Below, piece by piece: positions 42,556 to 52,261 of a DNA stretch of 64,000 bases. Position 1 is the stretch's first letter, and the number at the start of each line of letters is the position of its first letter. A model generated the notes under the pieces. It made no database searches and was not told where the DNA came from. It was given only the letters and a program-made list of their open reading frames with translations. Source of the DNA: Candidatus Altimarinota bacterium (GTDB lineage Bacteria > Patescibacteriota > Gracilibacteria > BD1-5 > UBA6164); contig JAQTOS010000001.1 of assembly GCA_028713225.1 (NCBI GenBank), positions 1 to 64,000 of the forward strand, given 5' to 3'. Position numbers and translations under genes: made by a program.

Positions 42556-44109
42556 ATGTTACAAGCAATACTTGTGTTACTATGACTAGTTCTTGGATGA
42601 GCTGTCACTTTTGCCGCGCAAAAGATAATAGAAGATAAAAATGCCAAAAATGGTGTTTCTAAATCTGAAAATATGTTAAAAGAAGCTCAAAATAAAAGAG
42701 AAGAGCTTATAAGAGATGCTGAAAAAAAGAGAGATGAGATTCTAGACAGTGCTAGAAAAGAATCTTCTGAGACTCTAAATTCAGCAAAATCTGAATCAAA
42801 TGAACTTCTAAAAAAAGCTGAAAAATTAGAAGAAAGACTTCTGGAAAAAGAAGAAAAGCTTGAAAAAAAATTAGAAGAAATAGAAAAAAAACAAAATTTT
42901 ATTCTAGAAAAAGAACAAGAAGTTGAAGAATCTAAGAAAAAATTAGTTGAAAAAAATAATGAACTTGATAATAAATTAGCTGAAATTTCTAAATTATCTG
43001 AAGAACAAGCGAAAGAATTATTTTTAAAACAAGTTTCAAGTAGATATTCTGACGAAGGAATTGCATTAATTGAAAATGCTAGAAAAAGAGTAGAAGAAAG
43101 AAAAGTAGAAATGGCTCGTGAAATACTAATCAAATCTATTCAACAATATGCTTGAGATGTTACAAATGAAGTTACAACTACTGTTATAACTCTTCCAAAT
43201 GATGAAATAAAAGGTAAACTTATCGGTAAAGAATGAAGAAATATAGTAGCTTTTGAAAGAGCAACTTGAGTAGCTTTGATAATAGACGATACTCCAGATA
43301 CTGTATTTATTTCTGCTTTTGATTTATTCAGAAGATATATTGCAAAAAAATCTCTAGAAAAATTACTAGAAGATGGTAGAATTCAACCAGCTAGAATAGA
43401 AGAAGTAGTAGAAGCAACAAATGCAGAAAGCCAAAATTTATTAAAAGAACTTGGACAACAAGCTGTTGATGAACTTGGAATTACAGATATTCCTTCTGAT
43501 TTACTTCCTATAATTGGTAAATTAAGATTCAGAACTTCTTATGGACAAAATATTTTGAAACATTCTATAGAAGTTGCTGTTATTGCTGAAAGCTTAGCTA
43601 AAGACTTGAAATTAGATGTAAATTTAATCAAAAAATGAGCTTTACTTCACGATATAGGAAAAGCTCTAGACCATGATATAGAATGAACTCATCCTGAAAT
43701 TTGAGGAAAATTAGCTAGAAAATATGGAATGAATGAAAAAGTTATTGATATGATAGAAAATCATCATGGTGAACATTTTTCTATTTCTATTGAAGCTCTT
43801 GTAGTTCAAATAGCTGATGCGATAAGCTCTGTTAGACCTGGTGCTAGAAGAGAAAATATTGAACAATATATAAAAAGAGTACAAGAAATGGAAGCTTTAG
43901 TTCAAAGTTTTTCTGGAGTATCAAAAGCTTATGCAATAAGTGCTTGAAGAGAAATAAGAGTTATAGTTGATGCTGATACGGTAAACGATATGGAAGCAAT
44001 GGACTTGGCTCGTGAAATAGCAATGAACATAAAAGATAATCTAAATTATCCAGGTGAAGTAAAAGTAAACCTAATAAGAGAAAAAAGAGTAATCGAATAC
44101 GCTAAATAA
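42556..44109 (+). CDS. rny: Ribonuclease Y
   Basis: 517 aa, standard size. One N-terminal membrane helix (residues 3-22), a long coiled coil (about 30-180), the KH domain (about 190-260; LPNDEIKGKLIGKEGRNI with GKEGRN) and the HD domain with LLHDIGKALDHDIEG and ENHHGEH. It starts mRNA decay at the membrane. efp follows 24 bp later. TGA glycines are few and mixed with GGT/GGA. Confidence 0.97.
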
Positions 44110-44133
44110 TTTAAAACTTAACAAAAAAATATT

Positions 44134-44694
44134 ATGATATCTGGATCTGAATTAAAAAATGGTAAAAAAATAATCTATGAAGGAGTTCCTCATGAAGTTA
44201 CTTCATCTGAACATTTGAAGGTAGCAATGGGAAAATGAATGGAAAAAATAACTTTGAGAAATCTAGTTACTTGAAATTCACTTTCTGGACTTACTTTTAG
44301 AGAAGTTGATAAATTTGAAGAAGCTGAAGTTTCATCTTCTAATTATGAATATTTATATTCTGATGGAACTGAATATTTTTTCATGAATAAAGAAACTTAT
44401 GACCAGGTTTCGCTTAGTGAAAAAGTAGTTGGAACTGCTAAATTATTCTTAACTGAATGAGATAAAGTAGTTTTACAAGAATATAACGGATTACCTATAA
44501 ATATCACTTTAGAACCAAGTGTAACTCTAGAAGTAACAGATACTCCACCAGGAGAAAAAGGAAATACAGCAACAGGTGGTAAAAAACCTGCGACTCTATC
44601 TACTGGTCTTGTTATTCAAGTTCCACTATTTGTAGCTATCTGAGATAAAGTAAAAGTAGATACAAAAGAAAAATCATATCTAGGAAGAGCTTAA
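44134..44694 (+). CDS. efp: Elongation factor P
   Basis: 186 aa with three OB-like domains. [34 protein letters not shown] holds the loop where the modified residue sits: the tip is the Lys/Met-Gly-Lys area, here KVAMGKGM. The C-terminal [34 protein letters not shown] is typical. It relieves stalling at proline runs. TGA occurs in MGKGME, VTGNS, TEGDK and AIGDK. Confidence 0.93.
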
Positions 44695-44765
44695 TAAACC
44701 AAGCAAAAAAGATGGAAGACTAAAAGCTTTCATCTTTAATCTTTTAAATTTAATAAATAAAAATC

Positions 44766-45548
44766 ATGTTTCCATTTTTTGAATTATTTTGAATAAATAT
44801 CTATAGCTTCTGACTTGCTCTGACTATGAGTTTTTTCCTATTTTTATGGATGCTGAAAAAGCTTTGTCATAGATTTGGGATAAATGAAACTTTCTTTTTA
44901 AATAGACTTATCTGGTATTTCTTATCAGTATTCTTTTTTTCAAGACTTTTTTATATAATCAGCCAATGGAGTGATTTCAAATTTATAAAAAATCCAATAG
45001 AATTTTTCATAATGTCTGATTATAATTTTTCGCTTGTTTGAGCTATGTTTTGATTTTTAGTAATGTTATTTACTACATTAAAAATATATAATCTAAAAAG
45101 TGGGAAATATATAGATGCTTCTGTTTTAGCTTTCTTATTTGTAGCAATTTTTGCTTATATTTGAGCTTTCATGTGATGACAAGTTTATGGAAAAGATACA
45201 AGTTTTGGAATAGAAATGCTCTACACAAACCCTTTCTCACCAGTTCCTTATGAAGTACCAATTTTCCCTCTTGCATTATTTTATTCTTTTTTTAGTTTAT
45301 TACTATTTTCAGGATTTTATATACTTGCACTTTTTGTGAAAATTAGATGATTAATAGGATATTTAGCCATTTTTGTATTCTCTAGTTTACTTCTGATTTT
45401 AGAAGTTTTCTCAGGAAAAATTGATTTTTTCAAAACTTACATTTGAATAAATTTCACACAATTTGTAGCAATATTTTTTATAATATTTGCTTGATATCAA
45501 CTATATACAATATACAAATCTCCAAAAAAATACGAAGCTGTTGATTAA
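44766..45548 (+). CDS. Lgt-like membrane protein (prolipoprotein diacylglyceryl transferase family)
   Basis: 260 aa with seven hydrophobic segments. NIYSFGLALTMSFFLFLWML at the start, VGAMFGFLVMLF, YIGAFMGGQVYGKDTSFGIEM and VPIFPLALFYSF parallel the Lgt order (Lgt signature GGR--N-----YG), but the catalytic His/Arg set is only partly visible. It would attach diacylglycerol to lipoprotein Cys. Divergence keeps confidence moderate. It is followed by a GC-rich repeat and comEC. Confidence 0.55.
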
Positions 45549-45556
45549 ATAAACCT

Positions 45557-45589
45557 CACCCCTAGCCCCTCTCCTTTCTGGAGAGGGGG
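45557..45589. repeat. GC-rich hairpin repeat, half of the 63178 type
   Basis: CACCCCTAGCCCCTCTCC and GGAGAGGGGG form a hairpin with a TTTCT loop in the Lgt-comEC gap. The start CACCCCT-x-x-CCCCTC and hairpin match the 5' half of the element inside the gene at 62959. Confidence 0.6.
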
Positions 45590-45618
45590 AAAAGATTACA
45601 AAATAACTTCTTTTTAAG

Positions 45619-47121
45619 ATGATAGAAAACAATATAAAATTATATCACTATAGCTTTGTATTTTTTATATCATCTTTTATTTGTGCAATTTTTCTGAATA
45701 ACATAATATCAAATTTTTATATTTCCCTTATTATTGTAATAATATCAACTATTTTTATGTTGATATTATTTTTGTATTCAAGAAAATTTTGAGTATTTTT
45801 TATTATAAGTTTTATTTGAATGCTTTTGTGACTAGCTTATTCTAGCTATAATTTAGATAAAATAGAACATTCTCAAAACTATATAAATCAATATATCTGA
45901 AAAAATCTTGAAATTGAAGCAAGTATAGAATCTCTTTATAAAAAAACTCCTGATTATACTAGTTATATAGCTAAAATAGAGAAAATTAAATCTCGAGATT
46001 TTAAATGAAAACAGATAAAAGTTCTTCTTAAAATTCCTGGAAATTATCCACTTGCAGATAAAAGTATAATAAAAACGAAAACGAAATTAGAAAAAATAGA
46101 AAATTTCTCGCAAAATTTCAATTATGAAAAATTTTTAAATTCAAAATGAGTTTTCGCTACAAGTTACCTATATTCTTATGAAACAATCTGAGCTTATCCA
46201 AAAAATAAAATAGAAACAAGTCTTGATTTTATCAAAGAAAAATTCTTAAATTCTATAAAATCCATTTTCCCTCCTGATGAAGCAAATCTACTCAGCTGAA
46301 TTTTGATTTGAGAAAGGACTGAAACTTCAAAAGAAATCCAAAGTGATTTCAATAATTCTGGATTAACTCATATAGTTGCGGTAAGTTGATTTAATATAAC
46401 AATAATAATAGTTTTCTTAAGTTATATTCTGAAAATTTTTCCAATGTTTTTCAGAAGCACACTCATAAGTATTTGAGTTATATGATTTGTAGCAATAGTA
46501 TGAGATAATATTGCCGCAATTAGGGCTGCGATTATGTGACTTTTAGCTTATTACATACTCGTTTCTGGAAGAAGTTGAAATAGTTTTGTAATCTTGCTTA
46601 TTTCAGCTTTTATAATAGTTTTATACAATCCTTTGATTCTAAATTATGATATAAGTTTCCAACTTAGTTTCCTAGCTGTTCTTGGTTTGATTTATACAAA
46701 AAATTTCTTTGATAAGATATTTTCTTTTATTCCAAAAATACTCGCAATAAGAGAAAGTTTCGTTTTAACTCTATCCGCTTTTTCTTTTACTCTTCCCATA
46801 ATGATAGTATATTTTGGCCAAGTTTCAATTCTATCACCACTTGCAAATATTGCAGTTTGATGGACATTACCTTTTACTATGTTATTTTGATTTATATCTG
46901 TAATTCTAGATTTTTTCTCTCATCAAGCCTCCTATATTATCTGATTTATTGCACGGGGATTTTTGGCTTATATACTAGAAGTTACACATTTTTTCTGAAA
47001 TTTTTACTATTCTACTTTGAAAATAGATTTTGCTGAATATTCTTTTTATTTTCTAAGTTTCTACTATATAATTTTAATATTTTTGATTCTCTGGTTTTTG
47101 CCAATAAAAAAAGAAGCCTAA
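45619..47121 (+). CDS. comEC: ComEC-type DNA uptake channel, N-terminal and channel domains only
   Basis: 500 aa. Membrane helices at 13-70, an OB-like extracellular domain (about 75-190) and the competence domain with GLTHIVAVSGFNITIIIVFL, AAIRAAIMGLLAYYI, DISFQLSFLAVLG and PIMIVYFGQVSILSPLANI. The C-terminal metallo-beta-lactamase nuclease domain of long ComEC proteins is absent. It should import single-stranded DNA. It works with type IV pili (pilT, pilins) and RecA. The stop overlaps the stem of a terminator. Confidence 0.9.
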
Positions 47122-47136
47122 GCTTCTTTTTTTTAT
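47110..47136. terminator. Terminator overlapping the comEC stop
   Basis: AAGAAGC and GCTTCTT around CTAA, followed by T6; the stop codon lies in the loop, and the convergent gene also ends here. Confidence 0.85.
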
Positions 47137-47714
47137 GATTTTTTTTCACTTGCTACTCATGGATTTTTTTCTGAAACCATTCATTCTAATGGATTTCAAG
47201 TAGGTTTTTCTTCTTCCGGAGTTTTTACTTTTAATTGAGCTGCAACTTCTTTCATTTTTTTCTCATGATTCCCTTTTAAAAAAGTATCCAAACTTTTAAC
47301 TGCATCTAATAATTTTGTATATTTATCTTTATTTTCAGTTTCTTTGTCTTGAAATCATTTAGTAGCTGCTGCATTTTCACCACCCTCAGTTCCTAATTTA
47401 CCATCTATTTTTTTATAAATATCTGATAATTCTTTTGCTTGATCATCTGATAATTTTCATAATTTAGCATATTTATCAAATCATTTTATAATTTCTTCTA
47501 TTTCTTTTTTTGTTTTTTCATCATTTATATTTGCTGTTTTACTAGAAATATCTGATTTCATAGCATCAACAACATCACTTCATTTGGTCTTATTCAAAAA
47601 TTCTTGTGATTCTTTTGAATCAGTATTAAAATCAAGAATTCATTTCAAAGTTTCTTGTTCTTTTTGTTTTTGTTCTTCAGGATTTTGTTCAAGTTCTTTT
47701 TTTTCTATAGACAT
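47133..47714 (-). CDS. Charged helical protein, unknown function
   Basis: 193 aa, very rich in Lys and Glu, without signal peptide or membrane helix. Predicted helices throughout, a Gly-poor middle, and a Pro/Glu-rich tail (KTPEEEKPTGNP). No recognised domain. The protein may be a coiled-coil partner or stress protein; nothing more can be said. Its start ATG follows an A/T-rich leader between gatA and this gene. Confidence 0.6.
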
Positions 47715-47785
47715 AATTTTTTAATTAAAAATAAAACTAAATACATTTTACTATATTTAGTTTTATTTTGCAAAAATTTGGCATT

Positions 47786-49246
47786 TTAATCTTCAAATCA
47801 TTTTGGAGATATTTTTGAGTAAGGAGTAGAAGTTTCAAAAACATGAGCGATTTCAAGTAATCTTTCTTCTTCAAATTGAGGAGTTAAGATATGTAATCAT
47901 ACTGGTAATTCTTCTTTTTCAGCATCTTCTGAAATGGCAAAACCAGCTGGAACTGAGATTCCTGGAAGTCCTGCTAGAGAAGCTGGAATTGTGTAGGCAT
48001 CTGATAAGTACATTTTTAATGGATCATCGATTTTTTCACCTATTTTCCAGGCAACATTTGGAGAAACTGGAGAAATTATTGCATCAACTTGCGTAAATGC
48101 TTTATCAAAATCTTCTCTGATTAGAGTTCTAACTTGTGAAGCTTTTTTATAATAAGCATCATAGAATCAAGCTGAAAGTACATAAGAACCAAGAATTATT
48201 CTTCTTTGTGCTTCATCACCAAATCATTCTCATCTATTATTTTGGTAAACTTCTTCTAGGTTTTCATGAGGCAAAGTACTATTATGTCCATATCTAATAC
48301 CATCATATCTAGCTAAATTTGTAGAAACTTCGGCTGGCATAAGTATATAATAAGTTGCAATTGCATATTTTGTCATTGGTAAGCTAATATCTACGATTTC
48401 AGCTCACAATTCTTTCATTTTTTCTACTGATTCTAAAATTACTTTTCTAACTCCCTCATCTAGTCATTCTTCCATATATTCTTTTGGAAGACCAATTTTA
48501 TATCATTTTAAATCTTTTTTATCCCAAATACTAGGATTTATAGTTTGTTTCCCTTCGATTGAAGTGTCTTCTTTTTCGTCGTATCAGTTCATAATATCAT
48601 ATAATAAACCTGCATCTTTTACAGTTTTTGTAAATGTCCCTGGACAATCTAGACTCGATGCCATAGCCATTACTCAGAATCTAGAATTTCTACCATAACT
48701 TGGTTTGAAACCTACGATTCCACACATACTTGCTGGTTGTCTAATAGAACCTCCAGTATCAGTTCCAAGCGATGCTGGAGCCAAACCTGCAGCAACTGCG
48801 GCAGCTGAACCTCCTGATGAACCACCAGGAATTCTATTTATCCCCCAAGGATTTTTTGTTTTTCTAAAAGCTGAACTTTCTGATGTAGAACCCATCGCAA
48901 ATTCATCCATATTTAATTTTCCAAGAGAATTCATCCCCGCTGTTTTCAAATTTTTGATAACTGTAGAATCATAAGGTGGAACAAAATTTTCTAGCATTTT
49001 TGATGCACAAGTTGTAGGAATTCATTTTTCGCAAAAAATATCTTTTACTCAAACAGATACTCAAGCCAAAGGAGAGTTAATATCTGCTTCAATAAAACCA
49101 TTTTCATTTACAAAATTATAAGCTTGTACTTTTTCATCATATTTTTTTATTCTATTTGCAAAATAATCCCAAACTTCCTTTTGAGAAGTTTCTCCTGATT
49201 TAATTTTTGCTATTATTTCTTCTAGACTTAAATCTTTAAAATTCAT
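47786..49246 (-). CDS. gatA: Aspartyl/glutamyl-tRNA amidotransferase subunit A
   Basis: 486 aa. The amidase signature region: [11 protein letters not shown] holds the catalytic Lys, and [42 protein letters not shown] carries the Ser-cisSer-Ser chain. It releases ammonia from Gln to amidate Glu-tRNA-Gln (and Asp-tRNA-Asn) with GatB and GatC, neither of which is adjacent. TGA glycines are scattered. Divergent from cassette 4. Confidence 0.95.
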
Positions 49247-49349
49247 ATTTATTTTTACTTAATTTTTAAAATTTTGGCTTATTATATTGCAGATTGCTTT
49301 TTTTGCAAAAAAAGCTTAGAAAAAAATTATTAATGCTATTTTATTAGTC

Positions 49350-49377
49350 TTGACTTAATTTTAATTAAGGATATAAA
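49350..49377 (+). promoter_or_regulatory. Sigma-70-type promoter of cassette 4
   Basis: TTGACT (49350-49355), a 16-bp spacer and TATAAA (49372-49377), 37 bp before the start of the 49415 gene. Confidence 0.7.
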
Positions 49378-49414
49378 TAATCTTGCAAAATAATACCGAA
49401 ACAAAGGATACAAA

Positions 49415-50161
49415 ATGGAAAAACTTTTTCCTATTCCAGCAAAAGTAAATTTTTTCGAAGGAGGTTGTGACTATGGTTATTTAATCTATGCCGATGAATG
49501 GTTAACCACAGAAAGTAATGATTTTGAAAAAAAGTTTCTCGGGAGATATGTTATTATCCCTAGCTTATTCTCAAATAATCATAACTTCAGTTACAAAAAT
49601 GTTGTTATTGGCAGAGAAATCGGCTTCTCTTCCAACGGTGAGAGAGCTCTAAAAATTGGAGTTTTGTTAGGTACTAAAAAACCTAATCTGCTTAGAAAAG
49701 AAAATTACAATGAAAGCTTTAGTATAAATAATCGGTTCAATTCTAAAATTGATACTGAAACTTTCAAAAATTGGGCTTTTTCTGATAAAAGTGCGAATAT
49801 ACCCGATGAGGAGCTTGAAACGAATTACTATATTCAAATCGGAAATAAAGTAAGTCGTGATGTGTCTAGAATCAAAACAGTAGATATTGAAAACTCGGTT
49901 TTTCTACTAGATGAAATTCTAGAAAATCCTGTTGAACTTGACCGGTTAACAAAAACTTACAGTTTCTCAAATATATTGAATACGTTCAATGCATTAATAG
50001 AAGAAGGAATTTTGGAGGATTTTCCTTCATTAATAAAAGAAAAATTCGCTCATGTTTTTGATGCTATAGATCTCATCAATAACAATGATGCTTACGAAGT
50101 ATTGAACTTGTCAGAATATGATAAAATTCAGTATATACAAAATTGTGACGAACAAAAGTAA
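49415..50161 (+). CDS. Cassette gene 4: UGA-free protein of unknown function
   Basis: 248 aa. All eleven glycines are GGN. Shine-Dalgarno AAAGGA six bases before ATG. The N-terminal 100 residues are beta-rich (NVVIGREIGFSSNGERALKIGVLLGTKKPNL), the rest helical and acidic; no signal peptide. No family recognised. Base composition is slightly higher in GC than neighbours. It has its own promoter and terminator between gatA and the second pilin-adhesin. It is the longest of the four cassettes. Confidence 0.75.
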   Translation: MEKLFPIPAKVNFFEGGCDYGYLIYADEWLTTESNDFEKKFLGRYVIIPSLFSNNHNFSYKNVVIGREIGFSSNGERALKIGVLLGTKKPNLLRKENYNESFSINNRFNSKIDTETFKNWAFSDKSANIPDEELETNYYIQIGNKVSRDVSRIKTVDIENSVFLLDEILENPVELDRLTKTYSFSNILNTFNALIEEGILEDFPSLIKEKFAHVFDAIDLINNNDAYEVLNLSEYDKIQYIQNCDEQK

Positions 50162-50189
50162 GTTGTTTTTCACAACTTAAAAAACATTG

Positions 50190-50219
50190 GTGTAGCATTA
50201 ATTTGCTGCACTTTTTTTA
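50190..50219 (+). terminator. Terminator of cassette 4
   Basis: GTGTAGCA pairs with TGCTGCAC (G-T pairs tolerated), followed by seven T. A weaker hairpin AAGTTGT/ACAACTT stands at 50159-50178. Confidence 0.75.
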
Positions 50220-50281
50220 TTAAATATAGATTTACCATCAAATAATATGGTTTATTATATATAAATTGCTTAATATTTGCG

Positions 50282-50390
50282 AAAATGTCAAGAAACTAAA
50301 ATTTGCAATAAAAAATAAATGACTAAAATTAGCTTTATAGTCATTTATTTTTTACTTTCATTTCATGAACTTACACAAAACAAAAGCCTT
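50282..50390. repeat. 109-bp block, copy 2, identical to 26055-26163
   Basis: Same block as downstream of ruvA, including the terminator hairpin and the first pilin codons, but here without ruvA upstream. Its presence shows the pilin gene was duplicated together with its leader. Confidence 0.9.
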
Positions 50391-52158
50391 TACCTTAGTG
50401 GAACTAATCATAGTAATAACAATTTTAGCAATACTTGCTACTATTGGATTTATGTCATATCAATCACATACATCTGATGCTAGAGATTCTTCAAGAATAA
50501 CTAGTCTAAAAACAGTTTATGATTGACTAACAATCTCATATGTAAAAAAACAAATATATCCAAGTCCAGATGATTATATAGATATAGTATGAGTTTCAAA
50601 ACAATGATATGTTTGAGATACAGTTAGTAAATCAATCAGATGAGAATGATTTAAAGATCCAAAAGATAATACTAAATTTTTGTATAGTCTAGACTATACG
50701 TGAAAAAAAATTCAACTATCAGGATTTCTAGAAAATAATAACAAAATAGTATTATCTCAAAATAATCCATTCGTAAATCAAGCTTTTGCTTGAAATATAG
50801 ATTATACAAGTAGATATATCTATACTATATGAGATAAAGTAGGAATACTTCTGGATTCAAGTACAAACTCTCCAGTAAATGAAAGAATATCTACTTGAAG
50901 TATAGATTTAACAACAAATACAGGAACTTATACTGCAGTTTTTTCAAATAATAGTACAAACTCATGAACAATATCAGGTTCTGGACAAAGTCTATTAACA
51001 AATATTTCAATAATACAGAATTCATGTGTACTTGGAAATACAGTAGTTACAAACTGATGACAAATAAGTGCATATAATACAACAAGTGTAGCTTATAATC
51101 AAACTTGTATTCCTATTTCTAGAACTTGTAATGCTTGAGTATTATCTTGAGATACTAGTTATAAATATGATATTTGTTCGCCTGCTACCGCATTAAGTTG
51201 TACATCTACAACATATAACTGATATACTATTCCTGCGATAAATCATGGAATAACACAAACTATATCTAAAGCTATTACTTGATGAACATCTAATATAGAT
51301 ACAACATGTACAAACTGAACTTTATCTTATGGAACTGAAACTACTACTTGTAGCACAAATTACACATTAACTTGAAATTCTTGTGTAGCTAATACAAGAT
51401 TAACAACTTGTTGATGAACTATTCCAAGTAATGCAACAGCAGCTACACGAACAACATATACACAAACATGGAATTGAACTATATGGACTCCAACTACTAG
51501 TTGGTGACAAAGTCAAGCTACATGTGATTTTAATTGTAATACAAATTATACTTGGAATTGAGCTTCCTGTGTAACAACTTGAGCTTCAAGTTCAAGCCCC
51601 TGATTATCTTGCTTAGATATAAAAACAAACATACCAAGTAGCACTGATTGAATTTATTGGGTAAAACCAGTTTGAGTAGCAACTTCTTTTCAAATTTATT
51701 GTGATATGACTACCGATGGTTGAGGTTGGGGTCTAGTTGTTTATAATACTTCTAAATTTTATCTAAATCAACTAACTGCAAATATTACAACACCTTCTTT
51801 AGAAGGAATAAATCAAAATAGGCAATATATCCCATCTGATCTGAATCAATTTAGGATCCAATGATATTACAATTCAAAACTAACTAGTGTTTATACTACA
51901 AATTCAAGCATAACAAACCAAATAAAAAATTGAGCTTGAGTTAATATATGAAGCATTACATGGACAGCTTGAGAATGAAACCAATGTACAACATTGCCTG
52001 CATGAACATATAATGCATTTGACGATTCATATCATTATTATGTTTTCAACCATACATTATGATCTCAAACGTGAATAGTAACAATAGCTTGAACTTATAT
52101 GGTATCTTGCAATATAGTATTTACAAGTTGATGATGGCATAGAATTTGGCTAAGGTAA
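50365..52158 (+). CDS. Pilin-adhesin 2: type IV prepilin with fibrinogen-like tail
   Basis: 597 aa. The first 215 residues closely match pilin-adhesin 1 (same prepilin start, KDPKDNT, NIDYTSRYIYTIG). Beyond that the chain changes to Cys/Thr-rich repeats (CNTNYTWNGASC, SWGQSQATCDFNC) and a C-terminal domain from about 415: IYWVKPVGVATSFQIYCDMTTDGGGWGLVVYN, the hallmark of fibrinogen/ficolin-like sugar-binding domains. It likely binds a surface ligand. Shared leader and diverged tail suggest a family of exchangeable adhesin ends. Confidence 0.82.
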
Positions 52159-52164
52159 AAAACA

Positions 52165-52199
52165 AAAAAAGGCTTATTTTAAAATAAGCCTTTTTTTGT
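52165..52199 (+). terminator. Intrinsic terminator
   Basis: AAAAAGGCTTATTTT and AAAATAAGCCTTTTT form a perfect hairpin with a T run after the stop at 52158. Confidence 0.9.
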
Positions 52200-52261
52200 T
52201 TTTCCTTTGCTTTTTAATCAAGTTTTTTTATAATAGCAGTCGTAATTTAAGTAAGATAAAA

